A stretch of DNA of 55,539 nt from Viridibacterium sediminicola (GTDB lineage Bacteria; Pseudomonadota; Gammaproteobacteria; Burkholderiales; Rhodocyclaceae). The notes beneath the pieces are model-generated. The model was not told the DNA's origin. It worked only from the letters and a program-made list of their open reading frames with translations, and searched no databases. The stretch is taken from assembly GCF_039631295.1 (NCBI RefSeq), contig NZ_JBDIVE010000015.1, positions 1 through 55,539 of the forward strand. Direction: 5' to 3'. Below are positions 7,961-17,336 of the stretch, piece after piece (the first letter of the stretch is position 1; every line of letters starts with the position of its first letter). Both the position numbers and the translations under genes were made by a program.

Positions 7961-10900
7961 ATGCGGAAACTGATCAGCGACACTCAGCATCTGTTCCAGC
8001 ACAACAAGTTCGTCCGCCAGTGGTGCTGGCTGGCGCTGATTCATGGCGCGCTCGGACTGATTCTGGCCAACAGCTTGCAGCAGAAATATCAGGACATCCT
8101 CAAGCGCAATGAAGTTCAGCTATCAACCTTGGCCGACGTGCTGACCAGCAGCATCGAAAACGAGGCAACCCACATCATTCACTTCCTGCAGGCACTCAAT
8201 GCCCAGCAGGACACACCGCGTTCGATCAAACTTGATGCACTGGCGAACGCTCTGCCTGCGGGCATCCGGGACATCGCACAGATCAGTCCTGAGGGGGTGG
8301 TCATTCATTCATCCCGGGGCGAACTGACCGGACACCCCTTAGGCAATCCGGAACTGCTCAGCACTCTGCGCAGCGCAGGTGCGGACACCGCCATTGTGCT
8401 GTCCGACAATGCGGGCAATGGGATCCCCGGCATCGTCCTGGCCTTGGCCAAGCTCAATAGCCATGGCGCCCTGCTGGGTGCAAGTGTGGCGCGAGTGGAA
8501 TCGAGTTACTTTGATGTCTTGATGACACCGCTCATCAGCGCACCCGATATGCGCAGTGTACTGGGGCTGGAAAATCTGCAACTGCTCAGCATTCAGCCGC
8601 CTGTAAGCCTGCAGTTGATCAACCAAAAGCTGCCGCCGACCTCCATTTATGCCAGACACCTCGCGACCGGCCATGACCGCTCGATTCAGTACGCGCCAAG
8701 TGCCATCTCGGGCGGGCTAGAAAGAATCGTAGCGCTGCGCAGCACACGTGGCGCAGGCCTGAAATTTTCACAGGCCTTCATTGTCGCGGTCTCGCGCAGC
8801 CGCGCCGAAGTCCTGGCTAGCTGGTATGCCGACCGCCGCCTGCTGGGCGGCATCTGGCTGGCCTCGCTGCTCCTCGCCATATCAGCACTGGGCTACGTGC
8901 AACATAATCAGGTAGCGGCGCGGCGCGCGGTCCACCGCTCGAACGAAGCGCTGGCGCTGAGCAATGAACGCCTGAATACCGCATCGAGCATCGCCGCCCT
9001 CGGTTTCTGGGAATACAACATCAGCCGGGATCTGCTGAGCTGGGATCACGCCATGGGGCGCATTCTTGGGCACGCATCGCGTTCGTCCATGCGCGCCGAA
9101 GAGGCGATGCGACTCTGGCTCGTACCGGAACACCTGGCCAGATTCAGACTGGCCCTGGCACAGGCAGCGGAGAGCATCGTCCCGCTGGATGACATCTACA
9201 GCATCGTACGGCCGGACGGCTCGCAACGCCGGGTACGCCTGATCGGACAGGCACGCGAAGGCAGCAGCGAGAGCGGCCCCTACCTCATGGGCACGGCGGA
9301 AGACCTCACCGAACGTCTGGCCACCGCTGCCGCACTGCAAGAAGCGCAGGAGCAGTTCCGCACCGCCTTCAACGAGTCGGCGATCGGTCAGGTGTTCGTT
9401 TCGCTCAGCGGACGCTACCTGAAAGTCAATGAAGCCCTCGCCAGGTTCACCGGCTACAGCCAACAAGAACTCGAACGCATGGGCTCCGAGGACATCACCT
9501 ACCCGGATGACCTGCTGCTTCACCGGCAAGCCGCGGAAGCGCTATGCAGCGGAAAACAGTCTTCTTGCCAGATCGAAAAGCGCTATCGCCACAAGAATGG
9601 CGAGATCATCTGGGGACGTGTCGTCGTGTCCGCCATCCGCAATGCAGCGGGTGAAACGCTGTACATCTTTGGCCAGGTTCAGGACATCACCGCCGCCCGC
9701 AAAGCCGATGACGCACTGCGCGAAAGCGAGAGCCGTTTCAGGAGCATGGTCGAGCTCTCACCGGTGGCCTACCAGACGCTGGATGCACGCGGCATCATTC
9801 TCGACGTCAATCCCCCCCTCTGCGCGATGCTCGGATTCGCACGCGAAGAACTGCTCGGCCGTGCTTTCCGCGAACTGTGCGATGCGGAGAGCCAGACCCG
9901 CTTCGCCACAGCGCTGTATACCCATGCGCGTCTGGATCGACTGAACGCCGAGTACAACCTGTATCACAAAGCAGGACACATCCTTACCGTAGTGCTTGAT
10001 GGCCGCATACAGCGTGACACTGGCGGTACTTTCATGCGACTGCGCTGCGCGCTGCACGACATCAGCGAACGCAAACGCAATGAACTCGCACTGCGCCAGG
10101 CGATGCAACAGGCCGAACAGGCCAGCGAAGCGAAAAGCCGCTTCCTCGCCAACATGAGCCATGAAATACGCACGCCGCTCACCGCCATCATCGGCATCTG
10201 CACCTTGCTCCAGACACAAACGCTGTCGAGTCATGTGGCCGCGCAAGTGGGCAAGCTCAACACTGCGACGCAAATGTTGCTCGCCATCATCAACGACATT
10301 CTCGACTTTTCACGCATCGATGCCGATCAGCTACGACTGGACAGCGCGCCTTTCTCGATTCGCGACATGTTGCACAGCCTGCTGGCCATTCTGGAGACAA
10401 GCCTCGAACAGTCCAAGACGCTGGATATCAGCCTGGACTGCGCGGCGGAGCTGCCCGCCTACGTGCTCGGCGACCGACTCAGGCTGCAGCAAGTGATCCT
10501 CAACCTGGCCGGCAATGCGATCAAGTTCACGCCGCAGGGAGCGGTCAAGATTGCTGCACGCTTGTCTGCCCTCGTCGATGGCGAGGCCGACATCGCGTTC
10601 TCTGTTCAAGACACCGGCATTGGCATCGCGGGCGAACAGCTGGAACAGATTTTTGCCGAATTCACACAAGCCGACAGCTCGATCACCCGCCGCTTCGGCG
10701 GCACCGGCCTGGGGCTGAGCATCAGCCAGCGCCTGGTGCACTTGATGGGTGGCCAGATCAAGGTCAGCAGCCAGCCTGGCTCTGGCAGCAACTTCGCATT
10801 CAGCCTGCGCTTTCCAGTTTGCGCCCCTCCTCCAGATGCCCATGCTAGCGATGACGTCGCCAGCCAGGACGCCGACCCGGAAAGCTTGCCCTGGGACGCA

Positions 10901-11710
10901 GCGCTGCAAGACTTCAGGCTGCTGCTGGTGGATGACAGCGAGATCAGTCGCGAGGTGCTCGCAGCCTTGCTGCAGAGTGCGGGCGCAACGCTCAGCCAGG
11001 CGGCCTGTGGCGAAGATGCGATCGCCTGGCTGAGCACCGCAAACGCCTTACCGGACGCGATCCTGATGGATCTGCAGATGCCGGGCATGGATGGCTATGC
11101 CGTCTGCCAGGCCATTCACCAGCTGCCGCACTGCCGTTCTCTGCCGGTCATCGCCCTGTCCGCGCACATGCAGCCACAAGATATCGATGCCTGTCTGCGC
11201 GCGGGCATGGTCGCCCACATCGGCAAACCGCTCGACATGCCAAGCCTGGTGTCCTGCCTGCACGCCATCCGCGCACCAGCCCGGGCAAAAGTATTGAAAG
11301 ACAAGGCTGGCGATGCTCAGCCCCCCCTGCCGGTAGTCGAAGGCTTTGAACTGGACAATACGCTGCGCCGACTGGGCCACAGCAAGCCCCTGTTCGCCCG
11401 TGCGGCCCGCAAGCTGCGCCCCGCCTTCGAAGCCTGGCCGGCGCACCTGCAAGAAGAGCTGCGGAACGCAGGCGTCCCAGCAGCGGGCAATGCACTGCAT
11501 GCGCTCAAGGGCACAGCCGCAATGCTGGGCGCCCTGCATCTGGCACACCAGGCGTCCACACTACAGAAACATCTGCTGGCCCATGCCGAGCTACCCGCTG
11601 AGCAACTCCTTGAGCTGGACAAACAGCTTCAGCACGCATTCGAAATCCTTGAAATGACCGCAGACAGCCTGGAAAGCACGTCGGATCAGCAAGCAGATAA
11701 AATAAGCTGA
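7961..11710 (+). CDS. hybrid sensor histidine kinase (Cache-like/PAS3/HisKA/HATPase/REC/Hpt)
   Basis: A 1249-residue membrane kinase. One helix near residues 23-40 and another near 293-312 enclose a periplasmic Cache-like sensor. Three PAS-like segments follow (about 330-445, 455-585, 590-705). The HisKA box has H734 in MSHEIRTPL. The HATPase domain shows the N box LNLAGNAIKFTP and the G boxes DTGIGI and GGTGLGLS. A receiver has D1037 in LMDLQMPGMDGY, and a C-terminal Hpt has H1180 in LHALKGTA. All steps of a His-Asp-His relay are therefore in one protein. The final Hpt most likely passes phosphate to the ANTAR regulator encoded next. The signal is unknown. Confidence 0.93.
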   Translation: MRKLISDTQHLFQHNKFVRQWCWLALIHGALGLILANSLQQKYQDILKRNEVQLSTLADVLTSSIENEATHIIHFLQALNAQQDTPRSIKLDALANALPAGIRDIAQISPEGVVIHSSRGELTGHPLGNPELLSTLRSAGADTAIVLSDNAGNGIPGIVLALAKLNSHGALLGASVARVESSYFDVLMTPLISAPDMRSVLGLENLQLLSIQPPVSLQLINQKLPPTSIYARHLATGHDRSIQYAPSAISGGLERIVALRSTRGAGLKFSQAFIVAVSRSRAEVLASWYADRRLLGGIWLASLLLAISALGYVQHNQVAARRAVHRSNEALALSNERLNTASSIAALGFWEYNISRDLLSWDHAMGRILGHASRSSMRAEEAMRLWLVPEHLARFRLALAQAAESIVPLDDIYSIVRPDGSQRRVRLIGQAREGSSESGPYLMGTAEDLTERLATAAALQEAQEQFRTAFNESAIGQVFVSLSGRYLKVNEALARFTGYSQQELERMGSEDITYPDDLLLHRQAAEALCSGKQSSCQIEKRYRHKNGEIIWGRVVVSAIRNAAGETLYIFGQVQDITAARKADDALRESESRFRSMVELSPVAYQTLDARGIILDVNPPLCAMLGFAREELLGRAFRELCDAESQTRFATALYTHARLDRLNAEYNLYHKAGHILTVVLDGRIQRDTGGTFMRLRCALHDISERKRNELALRQAMQQAEQASEAKSRFLANMSHEIRTPLTAIIGICTLLQTQTLSSHVAAQVGKLNTATQMLLAIINDILDFSRIDADQLRLDSAPFSIRDMLHSLLAILETSLEQSKTLDISLDCAAELPAYVLGDRLRLQQVILNLAGNAIKFTPQGAVKIAARLSALVDGEADIAFSVQDTGIGIAGEQLEQIFAEFTQADSSITRRFGGTGLGLSISQRLVHLMGGQIKVSSQPGSGSNFAFSLRFPVCAPPPDAHASDDVASQDADPESLPWDAALQDFRLLLVDDSEISREVLAALLQSAGATLSQAACGEDAIAWLSTANALPDAILMDLQMPGMDGYAVCQAIHQLPHCRSLPVIALSAHMQPQDIDACLRAGMVAHIGKPLDMPSLVSCLHAIRAPARAKVLKDKAGDAQPPLPVVEGFELDNTLRRLGHSKPLFARAARKLRPAFEAWPAHLQEELRNAGVPAAGNALHALKGTAAMLGALHLAHQASTLQKHLLAHAELPAEQLLELDKQLQHAFEILEMTADSLESTSDQQADKIS

Positions 11711-11744
11711 TTCATAACCAGACCTTCACCACGAGGCAAAGCTC

Positions 11745-12314
11745 ATGAACACTCACTCCGAGAGCATTCTGGTCGTCGAAGACGACGCCATCATGCAAGA
11801 CATCCTATGCACCACACTATCCCAGGCAGGCTGGCGCTGCATCAGCGCCTACAAGGCCGAAGAGGCGCTCGACAAGCTGAATGCCGAGCCGGACATCGCC
11901 CTGTTGCTGATCGATCTGGGCCTGCCCGGTATGTCGGGCCTGGAACTGGCGGCTGCCGTGCAAAAAAAATACAAGCTGCCCTTCATCGTCCTCACCGTCG
12001 ATGACGAAGACGGCAAAGTGTCCGACGCTATCAAGGCCGGCGCAATGAGTTACCTGACCAAGCCCTTTGACACAGCGCAGCTGCCGCCCATCGTGCGCAC
12101 CACGCTGGCGCGCCACAAGGATGTGCGCCAGCTCGAATCGGCCCTCCAGGCCGACCGCAGCGTCAGCGTCGCCATCGGCATCCTCATGCACAGCAAGGCC
12201 ATGAGCGAGCAAAGTGCTTTCAATCACCTGCGTCAGGAGGCACGCGCCAAGCGCCAGGCGCTCGGCGGCGTGGCACAGAAAATTATTAAAGAATTCTCTT
12301 CATCAGAACGTTAA
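11745..12314 (+). CDS. response regulator with ANTAR RNA-binding output domain
   Basis: 189 residues: a receiver (about 8-120) with the acidic pair EDD, phosphoacceptor D in LLLIDLGLPGMSG and lysine in LTKPFD, then an ANTAR domain (about 130-185). The ANTAR pattern is clear: SVSVAIGILMHSKAMSEQSA, then LRQEARAKRQALGGVAQKII. ANTAR proteins such as AmiR and NasT bind paired hairpins in nascent RNA and prevent termination, so the output is expected at the level of transcript elongation. It follows the hybrid kinase by 34 bases and has a GAGG ribosome site, so the two are probably co-transcribed and a cognate pair. The RNA target is not evident here. Confidence 0.92.
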   Translation: MNTHSESILVVEDDAIMQDILCTTLSQAGWRCISAYKAEEALDKLNAEPDIALLLIDLGLPGMSGLELAAAVQKKYKLPFIVLTVDDEDGKVSDAIKAGAMSYLTKPFDTAQLPPIVRTTLARHKDVRQLESALQADRSVSVAIGILMHSKAMSEQSAFNHLRQEARAKRQALGGVAQKIIKEFSSSER

Positions 12315-12465
12315 ACTTAACAGAGCTTTTAGCAGCAAAATACTTGTCGCCCACAGCGCAAGCGCTTCCGTCCCGCCCCGACCCCGCGGATTGCCCCCAA
12401 GCCTGATCGCCTGACAGCGCGCTTGCCAAGCGCCTCCAGTCAGCAATGACGTCCTTCCGCACGCA

Positions 12466-13161
12466 ATGAACAGTACCGAACAGATCCGCAATCTCGTCCT
12501 GCATCCGGGCGAAGTCCACATCGGCGATGCCCGCGACCGGGTCATTACCCTGCTGGGCTCCTGCGTATCGATCACCCTGTGGCATCCGCAGAAACAGATC
12601 GGTGCGATGTCGCATTACCTGTTGTCGACACGCGGCACGCAACAGCGATATTCAAGCCCGAGTGCTCAACTCGATGGGCGCTACGGTGACGAAGCCATGC
12701 AACTGATGTTTGAAGGCTTGCGCGCACGCGGCGTGGCGCCAGCTGAATGCGTGGCCAAGGTATTTGGCGGCGGGCATATGTTTGCCGGTCTCTGGCAGAA
12801 CGAAGCGCGTGACATCGGTCGCAAGAATGGCGATGCCGCGCGCGCAATGCTGCGCAGCCTGCACATTCCCATCGTCTCGGAAAGCCTGTATGGCGAGCGT
12901 TTCCGCAAAATCTATTTCGAGATCGCCAGCGGCTTCGTGTGGGCCAGCAAGAGCACTGCGGATCTGCAAAAGGCGCCGCGCCGCCTCAACGAGACATTCC
13001 ACACCAGAGCGGCGGGCCTCTATGCTCGCGCAGCGCGCAAACCCTTAGCCGGGCCTGTGTCCTGTCCCTGCGCGTGCGGCGCGGCCATGCCCTGCAACAC
13101 GTTTCTAAAGTCGCTAGACTGCCGTATCGTCCGCAACAAGCTGGCGCGCAGTTGCGCGTAG
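12466..13161 (+). CDS. CheD-like chemoreceptor glutamine deamidase
   Basis: A 231-residue homologue of CheD, which deamidates glutamines in chemoreceptors. The motif TLLGSCVSITLW holds the catalytic C33 and MSHYLL holds H50; the 17-residue spacing equals that of known CheD enzymes, so activity is plausible. FGGGHMF (about 101-107) is the conserved glycine motif. The region after about residue 170 is not CheD-like: it is cysteine-rich and has the look of readthrough into non-coding sequence, so the natural stop may have been lost. It lies downstream of the kinase/ANTAR pair, not with the main che cluster, which has its own cheD. Confidence 0.85.
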   Translation: MNSTEQIRNLVLHPGEVHIGDARDRVITLLGSCVSITLWHPQKQIGAMSHYLLSTRGTQQRYSSPSAQLDGRYGDEAMQLMFEGLRARGVAPAECVAKVFGGGHMFAGLWQNEARDIGRKNGDAARAMLRSLHIPIVSESLYGERFRKIYFEIASGFVWASKSTADLQKAPRRLNETFHTRAAGLYARAARKPLAGPVSCPCACGAAMPCNTFLKSLDCRIVRNKLARSCA

Positions 13162-13227
13162 AATTTGCGGCGAGCCGGTATCGCCCAAGCGTGCCGCCGC
13201 CTGCAAAGCCCTTGATAAAGCCACTCC

Positions 13228-14175
13228 ATGCCCTACAGCCTTGACAACAGATTGGTGATCGGCGTCGCCTCCAGCGCGATGTTTGATCTCTCGGAATCGG
13301 ATGCGATCTTCAGGCGCGAGGGCGAGGCGCTGTACCGCAAATTCCAGGAACAGAATCTCGACAATCCGCTGCCCAAGGGCATCGCCTTTTCATTCATCAA
13401 GCGATTATTGTCGCTGAATGATCTGAGCCCCCGGCAGGACGACCCGCTGGTCGAGGTGATTTTATTATCGCGCAACGATCCGGACACCGGCCTGCGCGTG
13501 ATGCGCTCGATCGAGCATTACCAAATCGGCATGACGCGTGCCATTTTCATGCAGGGCAGATCACCCTACGAATATATTCCGGCGCTGAATATCTCGCTAT
13601 TTCTCTCCGGCAATAAAGAAGATGTCGAAGCGGCGATCCGCCTCGGCATGCCGGCCGGCCATGTGATGAACTCGGCCCTGGTCGATGATGCCGAAGACGA
13701 GAGCTTGCGGATCGCCTTCGACTTTGACGGCGTACTCGCCGACGATGAGTCAGAGAGCGTATTCCAGGCGCAAAAAGACCTCGAAGCTTTCAAGGCGCAC
13801 GAGGTCAAGAATGCCATGCAGCCGCACAACCCTGGCCCGCTGCAGCAATTTCTGGTGCGCGTATCGACGATCCAGGCCGCTGAAGAAGCGCGCAAGCGCG
13901 CCGACCCCGATTATCAGAACCGGCTGCGCGTATCGATAGTCACCGCGCGCGACGCGCCCGCCCACGAACGCGCGATGACCACGCTCAAGAGCTGGGGCGT
14001 GATGGCCAATGACGCCTTTTTCCTCGGCGGTATCGAAAAGAGCAAGGTACTCGCCGTGCTCCGCCCGCATATTTTCTTCGACGATCAGTCCGGGCATCTG
14101 AAAACTGCTTCCGAGGTCGTACCCTCGGTTCATATTCCCTTCGGCATTACCAATCAGCCCGCCCCGAAAGCCTGA
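13228..14175 (+). CDS. 5'-nucleotidase, cytosolic IA-like (PF06189 type)
   Basis: A 315-residue protein of the 5'-nucleotidase family related to eukaryotic cytosolic 5'-nucleotidase I, which dephosphorylates nucleoside monophosphates. Seen in the sequence are the start LVIGVASSAMFDLSESDAIF, the HAD-type aspartate motif IAFDFDGVLADDESE near 165-180, SIVTARDAPAHERAM, and the closing acidic motif HIFFDDQSGHL. The length is normal. It appears monocistronic and has its own terminator 20 bases after the stop. A housekeeping role in nucleotide salvage is inferred. Confidence 0.9.
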   Translation: MPYSLDNRLVIGVASSAMFDLSESDAIFRREGEALYRKFQEQNLDNPLPKGIAFSFIKRLLSLNDLSPRQDDPLVEVILLSRNDPDTGLRVMRSIEHYQIGMTRAIFMQGRSPYEYIPALNISLFLSGNKEDVEAAIRLGMPAGHVMNSALVDDAEDESLRIAFDFDGVLADDESESVFQAQKDLEAFKAHEVKNAMQPHNPGPLQQFLVRVSTIQAAEEARKRADPDYQNRLRVSIVTARDAPAHERAMTTLKSWGVMANDAFFLGGIEKSKVLAVLRPHIFFDDQSGHLKTASEVVPSVHIPFGITNQPAPKA

Positions 14176-14194
14176 TAGCCCCCCGCTACTGAAC

Positions 14195-14226
14195 AATGGC
14201 GCATCCTCAGCGATGCGCCATTTTCA
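14195..14226 (+). terminator. rho-independent terminator
   Basis: A perfect 11-bp stem AATGGCGCATC (14195-14205) with GATGCGCCATT (14212-14222), a six-base loop and a T run. It ends the 5'-nucleotidase transcript. Confidence 0.9.
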
Positions 14227-14491
14227 TTTTCAGCTGCGTCACAGGCATTACATTCAATTTGCTGCAGAAATATAACAACAAGGCTTTGTTTTTATTAAAC
14301 CGGCTCCCGGCCGACGTCACAAATATTTAACTCAATAATCGCTCAAGTATTTCAAGCCAACTCCGCAAACCCCAGCCAGGAGACTGTGATTTGTAGGAAA
14401 AATAAACTTGAATACTGATGAACGATTTACCCCGTGCACGACTTTTTGTAACAAAAGTGCGCACAGGATTTAAATACAGGGCGTCGCGCAG
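14227..14491. promoter_or_regulatory. AT-rich upstream region of the CheA-like module
   Basis: 265 bases without a gene, noticeably AT-rich compared with the surroundings (runs such as aaatatttaactcaataa at about 14320-14337). The promoter of the four-gene chemosensory-like module must be here. I found no convincing sigma-28 or sigma-54 element, unlike the main che cluster. Confidence 0.4.
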
Positions 14492-16909
14492 ATGAATATT
14501 CGTCACCGCATTGCATTACTGGTCATGCTGAGTTTTCTGGCCATTGCCTCGATAGGCGGCTATGCCGTCTTCGAGTCCCACAACAACGCTGTCAAGGTTC
14601 AGTCGGTGACCGACGGCGTGGTACCCACGGCACTGGCCACCGCCGATCTGGTCTCCGAGGTCAAGCAAGTCCAGCTCAACACCATGGCCCTGGTGTCGGC
14701 ACCGGACAACGGCATCGCCAGCCAGCTCAAGGACAAGCTGGTGGCACAGAAGCTGAGCCTGCTCGACGGCCTCAAACACCAGCGCGCCAGCGCCACGGAT
14801 GCCAAACAACAGGGTTTGCTCAGCCAGGCGCAGGAGAGTCTGGACAACTACTTCAACGCCATCGACGAGACGGCCCAGCTCAAGCTGGCCGGTCAGAGCG
14901 CGCTGGCCGAGGCGAATCTCTACGCCACGGTGGCCGAATACCAGCGCGAGTTCGGCCAGATCATCGACACCTTGCGCGTCGAGAAGAACCGCAGCAAGGA
15001 CGAGACCATCGCCTCGCTCAAGGCCAGCCTGTCACGCACGGTTCAGGGCTTGTCCCTGGTGACGGTGCTGGCGGTCTCGCTGCTGTCGCTCATCGGCTGG
15101 ATGCTTTATCGCCAGGTGATCCGCCCGATCAGCCACATGCAGGCGGAAATGAGCGAAATCGCCAGCAGCCAGGACTTCACACGGCGCGTCCCGGTCGAGC
15201 GCGAAGATGAAATCGGTCGCTCCATCCTCGCCTTCAACAGCATGATTGCGCGCATCCAGGAGAGCGCGGCGCAGCTGCGGCAAAAGAGCGCCGACATCCA
15301 GAGCATGCTGCAGAACATCCCGCAGGGCATTCTCACCATCACCGCCGGCAATCGCGTGCACCCGGAGTATTCAGCCTATCTGGCGAATATTTTGGAGACG
15401 CAGGAGATCGCCGGACGCAATGTGATGGAGCTGCTGTTTGCCGACAGCAAGCTCGGCGCCGACGCGCTGTCACAAGTCGATACCGTGGTCGCCTCCTGCA
15501 TCGGCGAAGCGCTGATGAACTTCGAGTTCAACCAGCACCTGCTACCCGGCGAAATCGAAAAGAAAATGCCCGGCGGCGCCAGCAAGATTCTCGATCTGCA
15601 GTGGTCGCCGATTGCCGGCGAAGACGACAGCATCGCGCGCCTGATGGTCTGCGTGCGTGACGTCACCGAGCTGCGCAAGCTGGCCGCCGAAACCGCCGAG
15701 CAGAAACGTGAGCTGGAGATCATCGGCGAAATCCTCGGCGTGAATCAGGAGAAGTTCCACGAATTCATTACCGGCAGCCTGCGCTTCATCGACGACAACG
15801 AGGTGCTGCTGCACCAGCATCCGGAGCAGGATGCCGAGGCGCTGAGCCAGTTGTTCCGCAACATGCACACCATCAAGGGCAATGCGCGCACCTATGGCTT
15901 GCGCAAGCTCGCCAACCTCGTGCACGAGGCCGAGCAAAGCTACGAAGCGCTGCGCAAGCCGCGCCCGGAGCGCGCCTGGGACCAGGCGCAATTGCTTGAG
16001 CAGCTGGCCCAGGTGCGGCGTCTGGTCGAGCGCTACGCACACATCAACGAAGTCAGCCTGGGCCGCAAGGGCCCGGGACGGCGCGGCAATGTGGAGCGCT
16101 ACCTGATGGTGGACAAGGCGCAGATCCAGGACACCCTGCAGCGCCTCGAAGCGGTCAATATCGCCAATATCCACGAGCTGATCGCCGCCCGCGACGCGAT
16201 TCACCAGACCTTGCGCCTGCTCGGTACCGAGACGCTGCATGAAACCCTGGGCGGCATCATCGACTCCCTGCCCGGCCTGGCTGACGAGCTGGGCAAGGCC
16301 AAGCCGCGCGTGATCATTGATGATCAAGGCCAGCTGATCCGCACCCAAGTCAGCGCGACGCTGAAAAACGTGTTCATGCACCTGTTCCGCAACGCCCTCG
16401 ACCACGGCATCGAGGCGCCGGGCGAACGCCGTGCGGCGGGCAAGGAGGCGGCCGGCACGATCAGCCTCGAAGCGCGGCGCGAAGCCGGCATGCTGCAGCT
16501 CAGGCTGCGCGATGACGGACGCGGACTGGCGCTGGCACGCATTCGCGACAAGGCGCTGCACAGCGGCCTGATCAGCGCCGACGAAGTGCTCAGCGATGAA
16601 GCCCTGGTGCTGCAGATCTTCCGCCCTGGCTTTTCGACCGCGGCGACCGTCACCGATGTCTCCGGTCGCGGTGTCGGCATGGATGCGGTGCAGGACTTCC
16701 TCAAACGAGAACAGGGGCGGATCGAGATCCGCTTTACCGACGAGGCCATCGGCGCACCGTTCCGCCAGTTCGAAACCCTGATCAGCCTGCCCGAGAACTG
16801 TGCCGAACAGCTGGCCGAGGGCAGCCGGCGCACCCTCATCGACACTGCCGAGCTCGCCGCCCATCAAGCCGCCACCCGCCAGCCGCGTGCGCTGCTGCGC
16901 GCAATCTGA
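14492..16909 (+). CDS. membrane-bound CheA-like kinase: sensor-HAMP-PAS-like-Hpt-HATPase, no CheW domain
   Basis: 805 residues. An MCP-like sensory half (helix near 8-25, periplasmic helical bundle, second helix near 190-210) runs into a HAMP domain (about 211-262) and a PAS-like segment (about 270-395). An Hpt domain follows with H459 in HTIKGNARTYGL, as in CheA P1. The catalytic part is CheA P4: N box HLFRNALDHGIE, DDGRGL, RPGFSTAA, and DVSGRGVGMD. There is no P5/CheW domain and no clear dimerisation domain, so coupling to classical arrays through CheW is not expected. It behaves as a receptor and kinase in one. Phosphate should go to the CheY encoded next. Domain calls are firm; the role is inferred. 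Confidence 0.9.
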   Translation: MNIRHRIALLVMLSFLAIASIGGYAVFESHNNAVKVQSVTDGVVPTALATADLVSEVKQVQLNTMALVSAPDNGIASQLKDKLVAQKLSLLDGLKHQRASATDAKQQGLLSQAQESLDNYFNAIDETAQLKLAGQSALAEANLYATVAEYQREFGQIIDTLRVEKNRSKDETIASLKASLSRTVQGLSLVTVLAVSLLSLIGWMLYRQVIRPISHMQAEMSEIASSQDFTRRVPVEREDEIGRSILAFNSMIARIQESAAQLRQKSADIQSMLQNIPQGILTITAGNRVHPEYSAYLANILETQEIAGRNVMELLFADSKLGADALSQVDTVVASCIGEALMNFEFNQHLLPGEIEKKMPGGASKILDLQWSPIAGEDDSIARLMVCVRDVTELRKLAAETAEQKRELEIIGEILGVNQEKFHEFITGSLRFIDDNEVLLHQHPEQDAEALSQLFRNMHTIKGNARTYGLRKLANLVHEAEQSYEALRKPRPERAWDQAQLLEQLAQVRRLVERYAHINEVSLGRKGPGRRGNVERYLMVDKAQIQDTLQRLEAVNIANIHELIAARDAIHQTLRLLGTETLHETLGGIIDSLPGLADELGKAKPRVIIDDQGQLIRTQVSATLKNVFMHLFRNALDHGIEAPGERRAAGKEAAGTISLEARREAGMLQLRLRDDGRGLALARIRDKALHSGLISADEVLSDEALVLQIFRPGFSTAATVTDVSGRGVGMDAVQDFLKREQGRIEIRFTDEAIGAPFRQFETLISLPENCAEQLAEGSRRTLIDTAELAAHQAATRQPRALLRAI

Positions 16910-16928
16910 CCTTGCAAAGGAAAACAGC

Positions 16929-17294
16929 ATGACCCAAGTACTCGTAGTCGATGATTCCAGCACCGTGCGCAACGAAGTCTGCGCCTGCCTCAAGGACGCC
17001 GGCCTGTCGGTGATCCCCGCCGTCGATGGCAAGGACGGGCTCGACAAGCTCAGGGCCAATCCCTCGATCAAGCTGGTCGTCAGCGACGTCAACATGCCCA
17101 ATATGGACGGCCTGACCATGGCCGAGAAGATTCGCAGCGAGCTGCGCAATGCCACGGTGAACATCATCATGCTCACCACCGAAAACAGCCCCTCGGTCAA
17201 GGAGCGTGGCAAGGCGGCCGGCGTCAAGGGCTGGATCGTCAAGCCCTTCAATGGCGCGGCGGTCATCGCCACCTTCAAGAAGCTCGCTTCCTGA
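16929..17294 (+). CDS. CheY-like single-domain response regulator
   Basis: A 121-residue receiver with no output domain. The acidic pair is in VVDDSST, the phosphoacceptor D in VVSDVNMPNMDG, the switch threonine in IMLTTE and the lysine in IVKPFN. AAAGGA precedes the ATG by a good distance; the longer frame upstream lies within the kinase gene and is not used. It follows the CheA-like kinase by 19 bases and is its likely phosphoacceptor. Its target is unknown. Confidence 0.93.
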   Translation: MTQVLVVDDSSTVRNEVCACLKDAGLSVIPAVDGKDGLDKLRANPSIKLVVSDVNMPNMDGLTMAEKIRSELRNATVNIIMLTTENSPSVKERGKAAGVKGWIVKPFNGAAVIATFKKLAS

Positions 17295-17336
17295 AGCACT
17301 CCATCCACTCTGGCTAGGCACTCACGGCTTCATTCG

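Noticed and set aside
7746..7973. 75-codon frame before the hybrid kinase
   Set aside because: Overlaps the kinase start, lacks a ribosome site and has random composition.
14227..14491. Sigma-28 promoter for the CheA-like module
   Set aside because: TAAACCGG with GCCGACG nearby was examined, but the spacing is far from 15 bases after TAAA and the -10 is poor.
15542..17308. 588-codon minus-strand frame opposite the CheA-like kinase and its CheY
   Set aside because: Antisense shadow spanning two well-supported genes, with no ribosome site or family resemblance.
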